Below, piece by piece: positions 24,843 through 37,110 of a stretch of 64,000 bases of DNA. Each line of letters opens with the position of its first letter. The first letter of the stretch is position 1. Position numbers and translations under genes: made by a program. The stretch is from Metopolophium dirhodum (Eukaryota > Arthropoda > Insecta > Hemiptera > Aphididae). The notes below the pieces were generated by a model. It was not told where the DNA came from, did no database searches, and saw only the letters and a program-made list of their open reading frames with translations. The stretch covers positions 39,292,270 to 39,356,269 of the forward strand of contig NC_083560.1 of NCBI RefSeq assembly GCF_019925205.1, in the 5' to 3' direction.

Positions 24843-25519
24843 CGTTTTTCGTCGGGGCAAATAATATGATCTATTTTGCAAAATATGCTTCGATTTTCAA
24901 CATTCAGGGTGTAATTCATGTATACTTTGCGGGAAGAGGATGTTATTGTATGTTACCTATGATGTTATTTGATTATTGAGTTTAACGATGTTATACTTTT
25001 AAATATTTTTTTAAATTTTGATTTCCGTAAAACGTTGTTTAACGTAATAAATAAACTAAAAATTGTAAATTTATCGTAAATTACATTTTTTGCTTGATTA
25101 ATACTGACGTACCTACGTAAACTATGAATTTTTTGAAATTCATGGGGTTATGCTAATTTCAATCATCCTTGAGTAGAATTGTTTAGTGTTAGTTTAGCTT
25201 TTGGTGTTAAGTCAACAACTTCAATAAACTAGAATGTTATAAATATATTCACAATACGTATTACTTAAACTAAATGATTTTCGGATCACTAAAATCAAAA
25301 ATATAAATGATTTAGAAAATGTGTTTTAGCTACTCCGATTCAAGGCGGGATAGGTTTTACGTGTAAAAGTGTCTAGATTAATAAAACTATTTCAATCGTT
25401 AAAGATAATATTTTTTCATTTTTTTTTTACGTGATAAAATTTCTGATAACAAGTTTGAGTTTGTCATGAAATTCTCTTGCAAACGACTTTCTTATATTTT
25501 TAAATTCAATATAATCAAA
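24843..25519. other. AT-rich, nothing recognised
   Basis: No gene, no delimited repeat. Confidence 0.55.
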
Positions 25520-26200
25520 ATAATATAGAAAGTATAGTATACCATATAATATTATATATTATTATTACTATTAAAAAAAAAAACATTACACAATATAATA
25601 TATTACTATTTTCTACTAAATTTAAGTTATATTCAATATCAAGTTTTTATTTATTTTACATACAATACAGGCATTTTTCCAATTTCCAATTATTAATATT
25701 TAGTACAGTTATTTAAAAATACATTTTTACAGTTAAAAATTATAATGCAAATTACCAGCTTTTATTTTTGTAGTCATTGCCAAAGTTTTTAAAAATACAT
25801 ACTCAATATTATACGTTTATACAAATATTATTATCTACTAAAAACTATTTAAAAAAAAGCATTACACAGTATAATATATTGCTATTTTTTATAAAAATTA
25901 AGTTAAGTTATCAAAATACATTTACAAAAACTATTATTTTTTAAAATGTCTACACATGCTTTTTACAAACTCGTACCTAGTAATTTTGCCAGATCTTTAT
26001 AAAAGTATACGTTTTTCATTGTATTCTTGTATTTCCATCGTCTTTCTGTCTTTTGTTTTTTTGGGATTTTCAACACTATTCATTTTGATATACGTTTCTG
26101 TCTGGATGTCATTGCGTAAAATATTTAACCAACTTATGATTGATTTAGAGTTGAATAATAGTATTTATTGAAATATGAATGAAAAGATTCACACGCATTT
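25520..26200 (+). repeat. diverged copy of the 33.3-34.0 kb repeat
   Basis: Matches about 33340-34000 in the same orientation and 41700-42370 inverted. The segment includes an apparent 71-codon ORF (25956-26171) conserved in all three. The complementary reading is at least as protein-like, so I do not call a gene. Confidence 0.8.
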
Positions 26201-26394
26201 GTTGTGAGCTGGATGCTCGTTGAATTGCATGCCCATAATGTTGGATTAAGGACACTGTCCTCAGAAATATAATTTTGTACTAAATAATCGCAAAACTTAA
26301 CTAATTTTATTACATAAAAATGTTTAGTTTTTCAAGAAAAAATTATAATATTTTTTATTTAATCATTTACCAACACAAATGGTTCATTTCTTGT

Positions 26395-26705
26395 AGTAAA
26401 AGTGGTTTCTGGTGTATTTAAAGCCATATGTGATTCAGTTATGGTAGTCGGAATAATGGGAAGAACTTTACGCCTACTTCTGTAAATTGATTTTCTAACC
26501 TACAAGAATTATGATTATGTCGAAGATGGTCGTGTTTAAAATATCCTCTTCATTTACCACCTTAGATTTAGATGTGTATAATGTAGCCTGAACACGTACG
26601 TTTCACGCATCGCCAACAAATTTCATCAGTGCTTAAATATTTTGAAGCGAAATTGTATTTCTATTTATTAAAAACCACCATGTCTTTATCTCGCTTACTT
26701 TTTAT
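26395..26705 (-). pseudogene. FLYWCH-type zinc-finger relic
   Basis: The minus strand reads KRDKDMVVFNK, a stop, KYNFASKYLSTDEICWRCVK, then, after a one-base shift, TLYTSKSKVVNEED and finally KHDHLRHNHN. The order CWRCVKR...C...H-x-H is that of a FLYWCH zinc finger, a domain found in insect Mutator-like transposases and in derived host proteins. At least one stop and two frameshifts make it non-functional. No downstream transposase core was found. Confidence 0.55.
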
Positions 26706-27788
26706 AAAGAGACCAAGCACCAGTCTTTTACCTGATCTGTAGCAAGACCTACCCGGGCAGACTTGCGCATTTCAGGTAGAAATTTCCACATCCTAACCTA
26801 TTGGACAGTATTTATATCGGTCAATAGTGTAATAGTTACTGTATTCTGTCATTGCACTGATCATATATCTGTCGCAGTTCATGGGCCAATAGTCGGAGTA
26901 TTCTGGCATTGCACCGACTGTCATACCGTTCAGTAGATTCCTCTCCCCCGTTGTGCGTCACTTTACTATCGCGGACCTCTCGTAGTAAACTCAAATGTAT
27001 ATTTATTCTACTGTAAAAATTAAAAACTAATTCGTTATTATAACAACATCCAGTGTTTCTCTTTTATAAATCTCAAATTATTAATACAATATTTCCAATC
27101 CACTACACTTGTATTATATTTTCAAATTATAGTTTTGAATTACTGTCAAAATTACGAGTATTAGCCGCATATAGCAATATAATATAGCCGCGTGAATCGT
27201 GAATAACATACTATTTATTGAATATAATTTTATTTTAATGTATATAAGTTTTTTATGTAATGGAGTTCATAGTGATTTTACAATTTTATGATTTGTATAA
27301 TGTTGTACGTTATCAAATTAGTTGTATTAACGTAAGATTTCGGACATAATTTGTATTATTATTTTTTTTATAATATCCATTTTACATTTATAGGATTTAA
27401 ATTTTGATTTTAAACTACTAGAAACCTGTCATCGTTAGCGCGAATGTGTAATTGACCCAAGAACACGAAATATTAGTTAGGTATTTATTATTACCTATCT
27501 ACACATTAGAAACATATACATAATTGTTGAATTTTAATTTTGAAAAAATTGGGAGAGGGGGGCTTACTTTAAAATTGGGAGTGCTATTACGCTCTAGGCT
27601 CCCACCCTAGATAATTGCGCCTATGTAACTATTTTTAGACATCATTATGTTCGTTTCAAATTTTTTTTTAGAATTAAAATCAGAAAACGTTATCTGTCTT
27701 TAATTTTGTCAATACAATAAGTAAGTTGCCATAAAATGCATTTATTCGTGATTATAATGTTATAATAATATTTTTAAACAAACAATTG
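26706..27788. other. intergenic; short imperfect tandem at 26830-26930
   Basis: Two imperfect copies of 'gtattctgtcattgcact' lie about 70 bases apart. Otherwise AT-rich with no gene seen. Confidence 0.5.
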
Positions 27789-28045
27789 ATGTCTGGGTTA
27801 AGGCGTCGGTTGCGACCCACACCAGCGCCGGTTCGAACCCGGCCGAGGAGTCATGTTGTCCGGAGAGAAGTGCAGCCATCCCACACCCGGGCATGGCAGA
27901 TACCTACGAGTGCCTAATAAAAAATCTGCTTAACCAAAACATACACGTGTTTACAAACTTACAATTTCTCCCCTACAAACCAAAAAACAAACAGCTAATG
28001 GCCTTGGTTGCCGGGCTTCGTGATCAATTAAAAAAAAATAAAATA
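27789..28045 (+). mobile_element. tRNA-derived SINE
   Basis: The head has a tRNA-like A box (TGGGTTAAGGCGTCGG region) and a near-perfect B box (GGTTCGAACCC) spaced as in a pol III promoter. A GC-richer body follows, ending in an A-rich tail (ATTAAAAAAAAATAAAA). It does not fold as a complete functional tRNA, so it is a SINE and not a tRNA gene. Target duplications were not resolved. Confidence 0.75.
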
Positions 28046-28857
28046 TTGTCAGTGACAAATAATACTTATTAATATGTACAATGAGGCACTGTTCAGATAC
28101 ACTGTAACGGTTCGCAACCACTATAATATCATAATAATGACGTATTATAAATATAGGTACCTATAATTATTTATTATTGATCATTTCCCCGTAACACGAA
28201 CACAATATTACAAAAATCGCTTATTAAAATATACCTAATTCAACAATAATATTTAAATACTTATTATATTTATATCTAGGTACAACTGCAGGCTGTATTG
28301 ACTGTGTTTACATAGGTACTATGCAGGGAAATAGAAAAAACAATGTTATTTGACTACTGATTAATGTAAATTTAATTTATTTAATTAAAATTATTATTTT
28401 AAGGTACAATTAATGTTGGTTATACTGTAGTTGTGTGTGTTTGCCGTTATTTCCTACTCATGTGTAATGGTCATCGGTTATGGAAAATAACAATACAAAA
28501 CACGGAAATTATTTAATGTTGAAAACTATACGAACTGAGTTTAGACTAAATGTGTTTTGATTTTTTTTATGGGTTTTTATAGAACATCTTATGTTCTTGT
28601 TGATTATGCTTGTTGATTCAGTTATTCTATTACAGAATTGATCATATCTATTTGATAACATTTATTATTCTTATATTTAAATGTAGCCGATTTGATAAAA
28701 TATTTTGTTAGATCCATGTCATTTTCACCAAAATATGTTTATTTTATTATTTTCCAAACAAAATATTTATACTAGTTTTGTACTATTTATGGTCATTTGA
28801 AATATGAAAAAAAAATTATTATGTCAATAAAAATGTTTCCATTTATGTTTGAAAATT
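28046..28857. other. AT-rich, fragment of hAT-associated repeat
   Basis: 28470-28610 resembles the repeat at 23200-23290 and 41050-41160. No gene. Confidence 0.5.
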
Positions 28858-31559
28858 TTAAATTTTGGTACAAAATTCCTCATAAGTTTTTATCACAATT
28901 ACTAATATAAGCTGACAGACTGTATTCGCTCATGATCGTTTTTGGTATTAGACATTGGCCATTACTTATTTGACGTGCAAGACATTCATTATTTAAAATA
29001 TATATTTAAAAATGTAGAGAAGCTGTTTTCATGTAAATTTCATGACGAATAATTCAATCAGGTTTTTAAAAACTTTTAGGTAATTATAATTATAAATAAT
29101 TTATAAAACATTTTCAAAAGTATTTCTTATACTCTATAAATGTTTTAACACTGTTCAAACACTTCGAAGGCTTTGAAGAAGACTGAGAAGAACCCATGTC
29201 GTTGGTAAACTAAAACAAAATTATGAGATCGTTAAATTGTATATTTATTTATTACAAACATCAAAATGTATTATACCTTATTGGTAAGACAATAATTATT
29301 GATGTATATTATGCATTATATTTTTAGGATTACTAGGTATATATGCAGTTGTAAGTGTCGAATAAAACAAATGTTTAAATATATTATGTAAACAGAATCG
29401 CTCTAACATACAAAATAATGCACTTAATTTAATTTATCTTAAACAATTAATATTGAACCAAAAAATACGTTTTATTATTATTTAATTTTCCATCGTAATC
29501 TCGATTTTTACGTCATACGGAACTGCTCGAAAAATTAAGATAAATATTATTTAATAAGGTAAAAACAGCGCACTGCAAACAAAATTATTTTTTCCCGTAA
29601 AATAATAAAATAGGATTTTAGTGTTAAATATTCCCTAAAACTCGAGAACGATTGAAATTATCATAACCCGAACAATGCGAAATAGTTTTATATCCTTAAT
29701 TTATATACATATCAGAATGGTTAATTATGTAAAAAATACCAATAAAATAAATTTTTGAAAAATAATTATAATTTATTACCTACTTGTAATGTAAAATGAA
29801 ATCAAAAATGAAATTAATTTTCAAAACTATAATAACGTTAAACGAAAAAAATCATATAGCATTTCTCAAAAATATAATTTTATATCGTTTTTGTAATGGG
29901 TGATTTTACTCAAATATTACTTAAAACATAATATAAAAAGTGATTCTTCGTTAATGTGTTTTGTCTATGTTGCGATTGAGCCACAGAGAGAAAACAAATA
30001 GTGCACTGACATCCTTTTAAGACTATAATTCACATTTATGTGATTATGTGGTTAAAAAAGATTGAAAATTTAATAGAAGACTCCTATAGTATAATGTTTC
30101 AAAGGCAGATGAAATATATTAAAAATCCAGTCACAATTTTTTTTATAAGAATTTAAAGTTTAAATATTGACAAAATACGTAAAATGACGAACATTTGCAA
30201 ATTATTTTGAGTTAGAAATTCATAAAAAAATTTTCTTTTTAAAACTAAGATTAGAAAATGTAATACAAGATTCCTCATAAGTTTTTCTGCTCTTATCAAA
30301 AAAATAATGTCCACAAGCAAATCAAATTAAATTTTAATGAGCGTTTGGAGTTCATATTTTTACAACATTTGATATTCACTCGATATCTTATATAACGATT
30401 TTCTTATTTTGTTGTAATTAAAAAACGAATGACTGTATATACTTGGAAATTTCACTGAATGTTTATATTAGCATTTTCTATACACCATACAATTTTCAAA
30501 ATAATATGACTCATTTGGAGCTGTTTACAAACGTTGTCTGTTTTCAATTTTTTTAGTTTTTTATCTATAAATATTAATGGTAAATATAAATTTAATATAT
30601 TGTTACAATAGCAGTTGAAAAATATTAAAAATACATAAACACTATTTTATTTATAAGCATTTATAGTTCGAATTTTGACAAATTTTATCGAATTTAAAAT
30701 TTAATAATTATTTTGTAGTTAAAACTCAAGCGATAACACAAAAGACTTGAAAATATAATAAAACCATAAAATCTTATCGTCAAACATACCTATGCCCAAC
30801 TACCTACTCTCTGAAAACTGTTTTCCAAGGCATTGTTATCAATTAAAACAGACAATTTAATTACTGTTGAAAGTGAAGCTTGACGAACTAATGACTTTAG
30901 TATTAATACAATAAGTAATAACACGACTATATTATGATTATGTATAATATAATATATAAGTAACGTACAACTTGGACAATTATCTGTGACTATACACACC
31001 GTATGACAGTGTCCGTGTGAGTGAGTATTACATACATCAAAGGCCCTATATATATATATGCACATTTTTAGGTCTTCCCGTATCCCTATATAATATAGAA
31101 GGGGATAGTAAAATTTTTGCACAGCTATATCGTAACTGTATAATTATCTATCAGAAATTACAATGTACACGCACGTGTGTTTACATGGTTTAAATATTAA
31201 TATTAATTGTATATTTCAACATTTACCTATAAAAAACAATTGCCATATGTATTTAAAAAAAAGTTGTTTGATTGAAAAATGATCTAAGTGTACAAATAGT
31301 GTTGTAAAATTAACACCCGTCAATTTTTTTTTACAATTTATTACAAATATCATTAAATTTAATATACTTACTAATTTTTCTTATACAATGATATTATATT
31401 ATTGAATTCAGATTGAACACCATCCATTACAGTGACTGACTTTTAACCTACTGTACAGCAGAGCGACAACCACTTGCCTATCTTTTTTACGTTAATATTT
31501 ATTTATTTATTTTTTAACCTTTCGTATTGTCTAATAAATGTTTTGATGTCTCCTTGTCC

Positions 31560-32330
31560 GGAAAAACTATTGGGTTTAATTATCATTTTTTCCATGTTGT
31601 GTTTTATGTTCTAAATTATTTAATTTTTCAGGTGTGCTTTCTATTACAAATTTTGAGTTGCTAAAGAAGATGGTATTTAAGTTCGATTCAGTTTTAATTG
31701 GACTTTCGATATCTTCGTATATGTGTTCTTTTTTGTTGATTCGTTAGGATTTAAGTTAATTAAATTGTTATAATTACTGTCGGAGGTTTGCTCTTACAGG
31801 GTGTTACCACTGGGTATCTTCCCTAATCTAACTACTCATGCCATATTTTACCTTTCATATATCAAACCTACTTATTATACAAAAAGCATGTATAGATTGT
31901 AGATTTCTTCAAATAAATAAAAAAAAAAAAAAAAAAAAAAAGGTTTGCTCTTAACTATTTTGATATAAGGTATTACTAGTGTCCAAAATTTTGTCTGCCT
32001 GAATCATTAATTTATTTGCGTTAATTTCAAAATCGTGTTAGTAATTGATTTATTTTTAGTAATATTACTTGTTTCCGGACTTGAATCGCTTAAGTTACTT
32101 TGTATGAGTAAATCTTTAATGTTGATTTTATCTTTTATTGAATTTTCTTGAACTTCGTATTTTTGTCATTCGCTTAAGGTTTCTTCAATGTCGTCTAATT
32201 CTGTGATCCCTTTATAATATTTTGATAATCTAGCCCTTAGATTATCTACGGTTCCTACGCTTTTTAATTGTTTAAATTTGCATAGGTCAATAAGTTCTGA
32301 TTTTTTTATGTGAATATTTATCGCTTACAC
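31560..32330 (-). pseudogene. LTR-retrotransposon gag remnant with SAP-like domain (arm A)
   Basis: Mirror of the arm B copy at 43914-44613. Read on the minus strand it gives the SAP-like segment (near 32240-32320), then a broken acidic linker, then the gag core with SFSGQG and RQYEKAARVNNWDDNEK motifs cut off at about 31515. It is interrupted by stops, by the retroposed insertion at 31797-31941 and by truncation at its 3' end. Confidence 0.6.
31797..31941 (+). mobile_element. retroposed poly-A insertion with 12-bp target duplication
   Basis: The bases GGTTTGCTCTTA occur on both sides (31785-31796 and 31942-31953). The insert ends in a pure A run of more than 20, preceded by AATAAATAAA. The equivalent place in arm B (about 44270) has the target once and no insert. 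This is the signature of LINE-driven retroposition. The insert is 145 bases, probably a truncated LINE 3' end or SINE. Confidence 0.92.
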
Positions 32331-34135
32331 TACCAGAAATTGTACAGTTAATCGCACTTCACTTGTACAATAAAATAAATATATTGGTGTACTCACAAGG
32401 TACAAGCGTTTCTTTTTCCGTAAGAAAAAATGTATCGAACGCATATGTGTTACTCACTCGGAATACACACGCACAAAATTGCGTTCTGTGTTTCTACTGC
32501 ACCCAAAACACGCAAAAAGTATATTTTACTTTAACAGGTTTTATTATATTAGAACTCCTTACAAAAATAGTAATATCAGCTTGAATAATATTTAATATAA
32601 TATTTTATATTAAAATATTATTTAAAAAGTTGACTGTTTTTGACTATACAATTGTGAATTGAATTTGTAATGAAAAGATTTGCACGAATTAGTTGTACAA
32701 TAAATACGATTGCTTTCTCTGCCCAAATTTCTGGTAATAATGTTGAATCATATTGTCAATATAATTTTCTACTAAAAATCAAATTAACTTTTAACCTTAT
32801 AAGTTACTATTTTTTCAAGATTAACGTGTTAACTTTATTTTATTTCAAAAATATCTAAATTAAGTTAATTTTGGTCCGAAGAATAATGCAAATGTTTGAA
32901 TGAGTTTTTACTTTGATGTATCATTTTAAATTTCCCCAGTAATTTTTTCGAGCGTAAAGAAAAACAATCTAATAAATCATATTATGTTTCTGGTTTTTTT
33001 TTTAACTTTACACTAAGTTAAGTTACTTTTTTTTCAAAGTTAACTTTTAACTTAACGAGCTGTGTAAATTAGTAATCACATAATAATGAAATAAAAAACT
33101 ATGAGTCATTAAATACCATGTATAAAAATAAGTTGTAATTTCGAAGTCGTACATATAGTTTATGACTTTTGATCGGAAATGATCGATTATTTTTTAACTT
33201 TAAACTTAATTAAATGTTGACATTTTTGGTACCTACTTCAATGGGCAGCACTCATTTCGCCCAAAATCAACCTTTCCCGTTTCGACCAAAGCTATTTTAG
33301 TCGTTTTCAAATTAATTTGGCTATGATTTTTAAATAATATAGAATGTATAGTATACCATATAATATTATATACTATAATTACTATTTAAAAAAAAAAAAC
33401 ATTATACCATATAATATATTACTATTTTCTACTAAAATTAAGTTATATTCAATATCAAGTTTTTATTTATTTTACATACAAACAGGCATTTTCCCAATTT
33501 ACAATTAATATTTAGTACAGTTATTTAAAAATACATTTTTACAGTTAAAAATTACAATACAAATAACCAGATTTTATTTTTGTAGTCATTGCCAAATTTT
33601 TTAAAAATACATACTCAATATTATACGTTTATACAAATATTATTATCTACTAAATACTATTTAAAAAAAAGCATTACACAGTATAATATATTGTTATTTT
33701 TTATAAAAATTAAGTTAAGTTATCAAAATACATTTACAAAAACTATTATTTTTTAAAATTTCTACACATGCTTTTTACAAACTCGTACCTAGTAATTTTG
33801 CCAGATCTTTATAAAAGTATACGTTTTTCATTCTATTCTTGTCTTTCCTTCGTCTTTCTGTCTTTTGTTTTTTTGGGATTTTCAACACTATTCATTTTGA
33901 TATACGTTTCTGTCTGGATGTCATTGCGTAAAATATTTAACCAAGTTATGATTGATTTAGAGTTGAATAATAGTATTAATTGAAATATGAATGAAAAGAT
34001 TCACACGGGTTTAGCAATAATAAATAGTTTTCGCTGATTTTGATATCTAACGATAGGGTTTAATCCGTATTAATTTTCAATTAATGCTAATTTTGATGTC
34101 GGACGATAGAATTTATTATATTATATTGGTGATTA

Positions 34136-34445
34136 ATTTATTTGCGTTAATTTCAAAATCGTGTTAGTAATTGATTTATTTTTAGTAATATTACTTGTTT
34201 CCGGACTTGAATCGCTTAAGTTACTTTGTATGAGTAAATCTTTAATGTTGATTTTATCTTTTATTGAATTTTCTTGAACATCGTATTTTTGTCATTCGCT
34301 TAAGGTTTCTTCAATGTCGTCTAATTCTGTGATCCCTTTATAATATTTTGATAATCTAGCCCTTAGATTGTCTACGGTTCCTACGCTTTTTAATTGTTTA
34401 GATTTGCATAGATCAATAAGTTCTGATTTTTTTATGTGAATATGT
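34136..34445 (-). pseudogene. second SAP/gag remnant
   Basis: Direct repeat of 32010-32320 (same strand), beginning abruptly at the inner end of arm A. It reads the SAP-like segment and the following acidic linker on the minus strand, then is cut off. Confidence 0.55.
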
Positions 34446-35033
34446 ATCTGTTAATTTAGTAATTTTCGAACCTAAGGCTATAAGCTATTCGTCATTCATA
34501 TCATATTAAGATTTAATTGAATTAAAGATTAAATTTGTAATGAAGGAGGTTGATTTTTATTAATATATTTATACTTAACAATAACTACTTAATTTTTGAA
34601 TAATTTAAGAATTAAAATTAAAATATTTTTTGAAATAAACTAAATACAATTTTGAAAGACGAAAGAAAATTAAACTAATAAAAAAACTATTTAAATTATT
34701 AAAAACCAAATCTACAATCCTAATATTAATATATGAGTATATTACAAAACGTTGCTCACCTTGGCGTATATGTGTAGACGCACGGTTAGCAAAATTGTAC
34801 TCACGCGGCACAAACGTTGCTTGTCGGCTAATCGCTTGTCGGTAAGACAAAAATCGAACGCGTATTTATTAGTTAATCGGTATACACGCACACAATTGCG
34901 TCCTGTGTTTCTACTGCACCCAAAACTCTTATAACTGTTTTTTTAACTTTTAAAGCACTAACAATTTTGGTCTCGCTTACACTACCAGAAATTGTACAGT
35001 TAATCGCACTTCACTTGTACAATAAAATAAATA
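34446..35033 (-). other. retrotransposon leader region
   Basis: Matches 43380-43920 inverted. Contains the 'ctgtgtttctactgcacccaaaac' word shared with 32480 and 37220, so this is the non-coding stretch between LTR and gag. No gene. Confidence 0.5.
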
Positions 35034-35035
35034 TA

Positions 35036-37108
35036 CAGTAGAACCTCGATAGTCCGGACGAATTTAGACCGAGCATCGTCCGGATTATCGATTTTCCGGA
35101 TTACCGGAGGTTTTTCAAAATTACCTACTCAAATGACTAAGATTTTATTTTTAATTTCGCCATCTTTATATTTATTGCATTTTAAATTACAAGAATAATA
35201 ATTAAATTAAATTAAAACTAAACTAATGAATTACAAAAAAAAATGTTTATAATAATATGTATGTAGAACTTAAGACGTATAGTAATCGGTAATTTTTTTC
35301 TGAATAATACTTTTAATTTTCATTTCAAAAGCGAGTTCTCTTAATTGACGTACCAACAAAATATCAGTGCTATCCATGTTCTCATCTTCTGCCCATTGCA
35401 ATACAGTATTCAGTGCATTCACAGCTTCTGAAGGAGAAACTTTACTTGTACTGATTGAGCCACTTTCATCCTCGTCGTCAATATCATCCTCTTTTGCTGC
35501 AATTTGTAGAATTTGATCATCAGTTAAGATTTCATGATTCGCTAAATCTTCGTCTGCGCCACGGCAAGCCCATTCCTGTGCTTGAGAATCAGACATTTTA
35601 TTCGTACATGTTTCCTGTATCTGGTTTATGAGCGTAGAAAGTTGAATGTCATCGATTTCAACAACTTTGTCGATTTCATTTTCTGCTTGGAAAGGAAGTA
35701 AGTGTTTCCACGATTTCTTTATGAGCATTGGCGGGACCAATTTCCAACAATTTGCAAGACTGAAAACTACGTCTTTTAAATTTATGGCCTTTAGAGCATC
35801 AACAAGGTTTTCACCATGCACCGGATCAGCAAGAACATTAACTAAGAGAGACTTACGATAGTTTAATTTAATATTCTGAATTACATTTTGATCCATCGGT
35901 TGAATAAGCGCTGTAGTATTAGGAGGTAAAAACATTGCAAAAATGTTGCCATCATCACTACGTAATTCTTCTGCTGATGGATGTCCAGGGCAATTATCCA
36001 ACAATAATAAAGCTTTTGGAGGTAAATTTACATTTAAAAGGTGCTCACGAACTATAGGAACAAATTGTTTTTGAAACCAGTCTAAAAATAAAACACGAGT
36101 GACCCAAGCATTTTTTTGTCCACGATAGCATACGGGAAGGTTAACTGATTTAAACGCACGTGGTTTTTGTGCAGTCCCAATAACGAGCAAAGGCAGCTTA
36201 TGAGTTCCACTTGCATTAGCACAAGGCATGAATGTTATTCGAGCTTTAATAATTTTTCTCCCAGGGGCGTTTTTCTCATGACTTGATGCTAATGTATGCT
36301 CTGGTAACATTCGCCAGAATAAACCGGATTCATCAGCGTTATAAATTTGTTCTAGGTCCAAATTGTTTTCATTTATGACTCGCTGTAACTCATTTCGAAA
36401 TGGTTCGATTGATGCTTCGTCACACGAAAGTTTCTCACCCGTTATTTTAAGGCGCCTAATACCATGACGATGTTTAAAATTGTCTAGCCAACCTTTACTA
36501 GCAGTGAAACCATCTTCCTTCTTTGTTATTTCACGGTGAAATAAACGTGCTTTTTCGCAAATTATTTCACCACTTATCGGAATGTGTTGTCTCCGCTGTT
36601 GCATAAACCACATAAATAAAGCATTTTCGAGAACAAGATTTTCCGGCTGTTTTAAAGTTTTACGTGTGCCTGGACCACGTTCAGTTGTGCTGACAAACTT
36701 CATAATTTTGTCTTTATTTTTTTTTATGTCACCAACAGTCGATTTACCTATTCCGTACTTCTCAGCAATTATACCATAGTTCTGGCCATTTTCTATTAGC
36801 TTAATTATTTCAATTTTTTGATCTAAAGTCAAAGTTACGTGTTTACGAGGAGCCATTGTAACAAACAAGAATAATAACCACTCGACAAGAAAGAAGTAAA
36901 CGAACTGACTATCGGGTATCGATTTATTATGTACTAGGAACAGCAGGTAATAAAAATGACAAAATTGTATTTGTCGATAACAATATCTTATAGATTAATT
37001 GGGTTGCGGGAATTCTCGTAAAATCTATTTACGAACAAATGGAATTTTGCCGTCCGGATTACCGCGTTCACCGGATTATCGGGGGTCCGGACTATCGAGG
37101 CTCTACTG
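35036..37108 (-). mobile_element. complete pogo/Tigger DNA transposon, 2073 bp
   Basis: Terminal inverted repeats of 24 bp (CAGTAGAACCTCGATAGTCC at the left; one mismatch on the right) enclose one long transposase gene. The target dinucleotide TA is present on both sides (35034-35035 and 37109-37110). The unoccupied form of the very same target, with the same flanks, exists at about 32382 in arm A and inverted at about 43325 in arm B. Removing the element plus one TA restores that sequence exactly. All features of an intact, recently mobile Tc1/mariner-pogo element are present. Confidence 0.95.
35270..36868 (-). CDS. Tigger-like transposase (CENP-B HTH, DDE_1)
   Basis: An uninterrupted 532-codon frame. 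The biologically likelier start is the second Met (MAPRKH, residue 5), 36856 on the minus strand. Residues about 10-60 form a pogo/CENP-B helix-turn-helix (LDQKIEIIKLIENGQNYGII...GIGKSTVGDIKK). Residues about 75-145 form the second CENP-B-type DNA-binding domain (FTASKGWLDNFKHRHGI). The catalytic DDE_1 core shows NADE with D179, LLLLDNCPGH with D291 and QPMDQ with D326, i.e. all three acidic residues. The C-terminus is acidic. Length and order match active Tigger/jerky-family transposases. It acts in the nucleus, excising and inserting the element at TA. There are no stops or frameshifts, so it may be functional. Confidence 0.95.
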   Translation of the reverse strand: MFVTMAPRKHVTLTLDQKIEIIKLIENGQNYGIIAEKYGIGKSTVGDIKKNKDKIMKFVSTTERGPGTRKTLKQPENLVLENALFMWFMQQRRQHIPISGEIICEKARLFHREITKKEDGFTASKGWLDNFKHRHGIRRLKITGEKLSCDEASIEPFRNELQRVINENNLDLEQIYNADESGLFWRMLPEHTLASSHEKNAPGRKIIKARITFMPCANASGTHKLPLLVIGTAQKPRAFKSVNLPVCYRGQKNAWVTRVLFLDWFQKQFVPIVREHLLNVNLPPKALLLLDNCPGHPSAEELRSDDGNIFAMFLPPNTTALIQPMDQNVIQNIKLNYRKSLLVNVLADPVHGENLVDALKAINLKDVVFSLANCWKLVPPMLIKKSWKHLLPFQAENEIDKVVEIDDIQLSTLINQIQETCTNKMSDSQAQEWACRGADEDLANHEILTDDQILQIAAKEDDIDDEDESGSISTSKVSPSEAVNALNTVLQWAEDENMDSTDILLVRQLRELAFEMKIKSIIQKKITDYYTS

Positions 37109-37110
37109 TA

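Larger units (their letters stand above)
28858..34135 (+). repeat. arm A of a large inverted duplication
   Basis: Matches 41573-48702 in reverse complement. Outer coordinates pair as sum 77560 and inner ones as sum 75708. The 1.85-kb shift reflects extra DNA in B near 44.6-46.0 kb. Over most of the length the match looks near-identical. Arm A carries one 157-bp retroposed insertion absent from B. Its outer part (28.9-31.1 kb) contains a roughly 183-bp spaced motif 'gaaaat-taata-aagattcctcataag'. Confidence 0.9.

Noticed and set aside
25956..26171. 71-codon ORF present in three repeat copies (also 33768-33983 and 41725-41940)
   Set aside because: Hydrophobic Phe/Ser/Leu-rich frame whose complement also reads as protein-like (an ISWLNILRND segment). 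Conservation is explained by the repeat being copied.
27789..27850. tRNA gene
   Set aside because: The B box is good, but the acceptor stem cannot be closed and an A-tailed body follows. A SINE explains it better.
30790..31122. 110-codon ORF in arm A, mirrored at 46561-46770
   Set aside because: Conserved only because the arms are near-identical. Composition is chance-like, with microsatellite-derived Tyr/Ile runs and no domain.
32363..32584. ORF in retrotransposon leader, repeated at 37039-37380 and 43124-43393
   Set aside because: It crosses the Tigger target site and an indel junction without keeping frame and lies in the non-coding leader.
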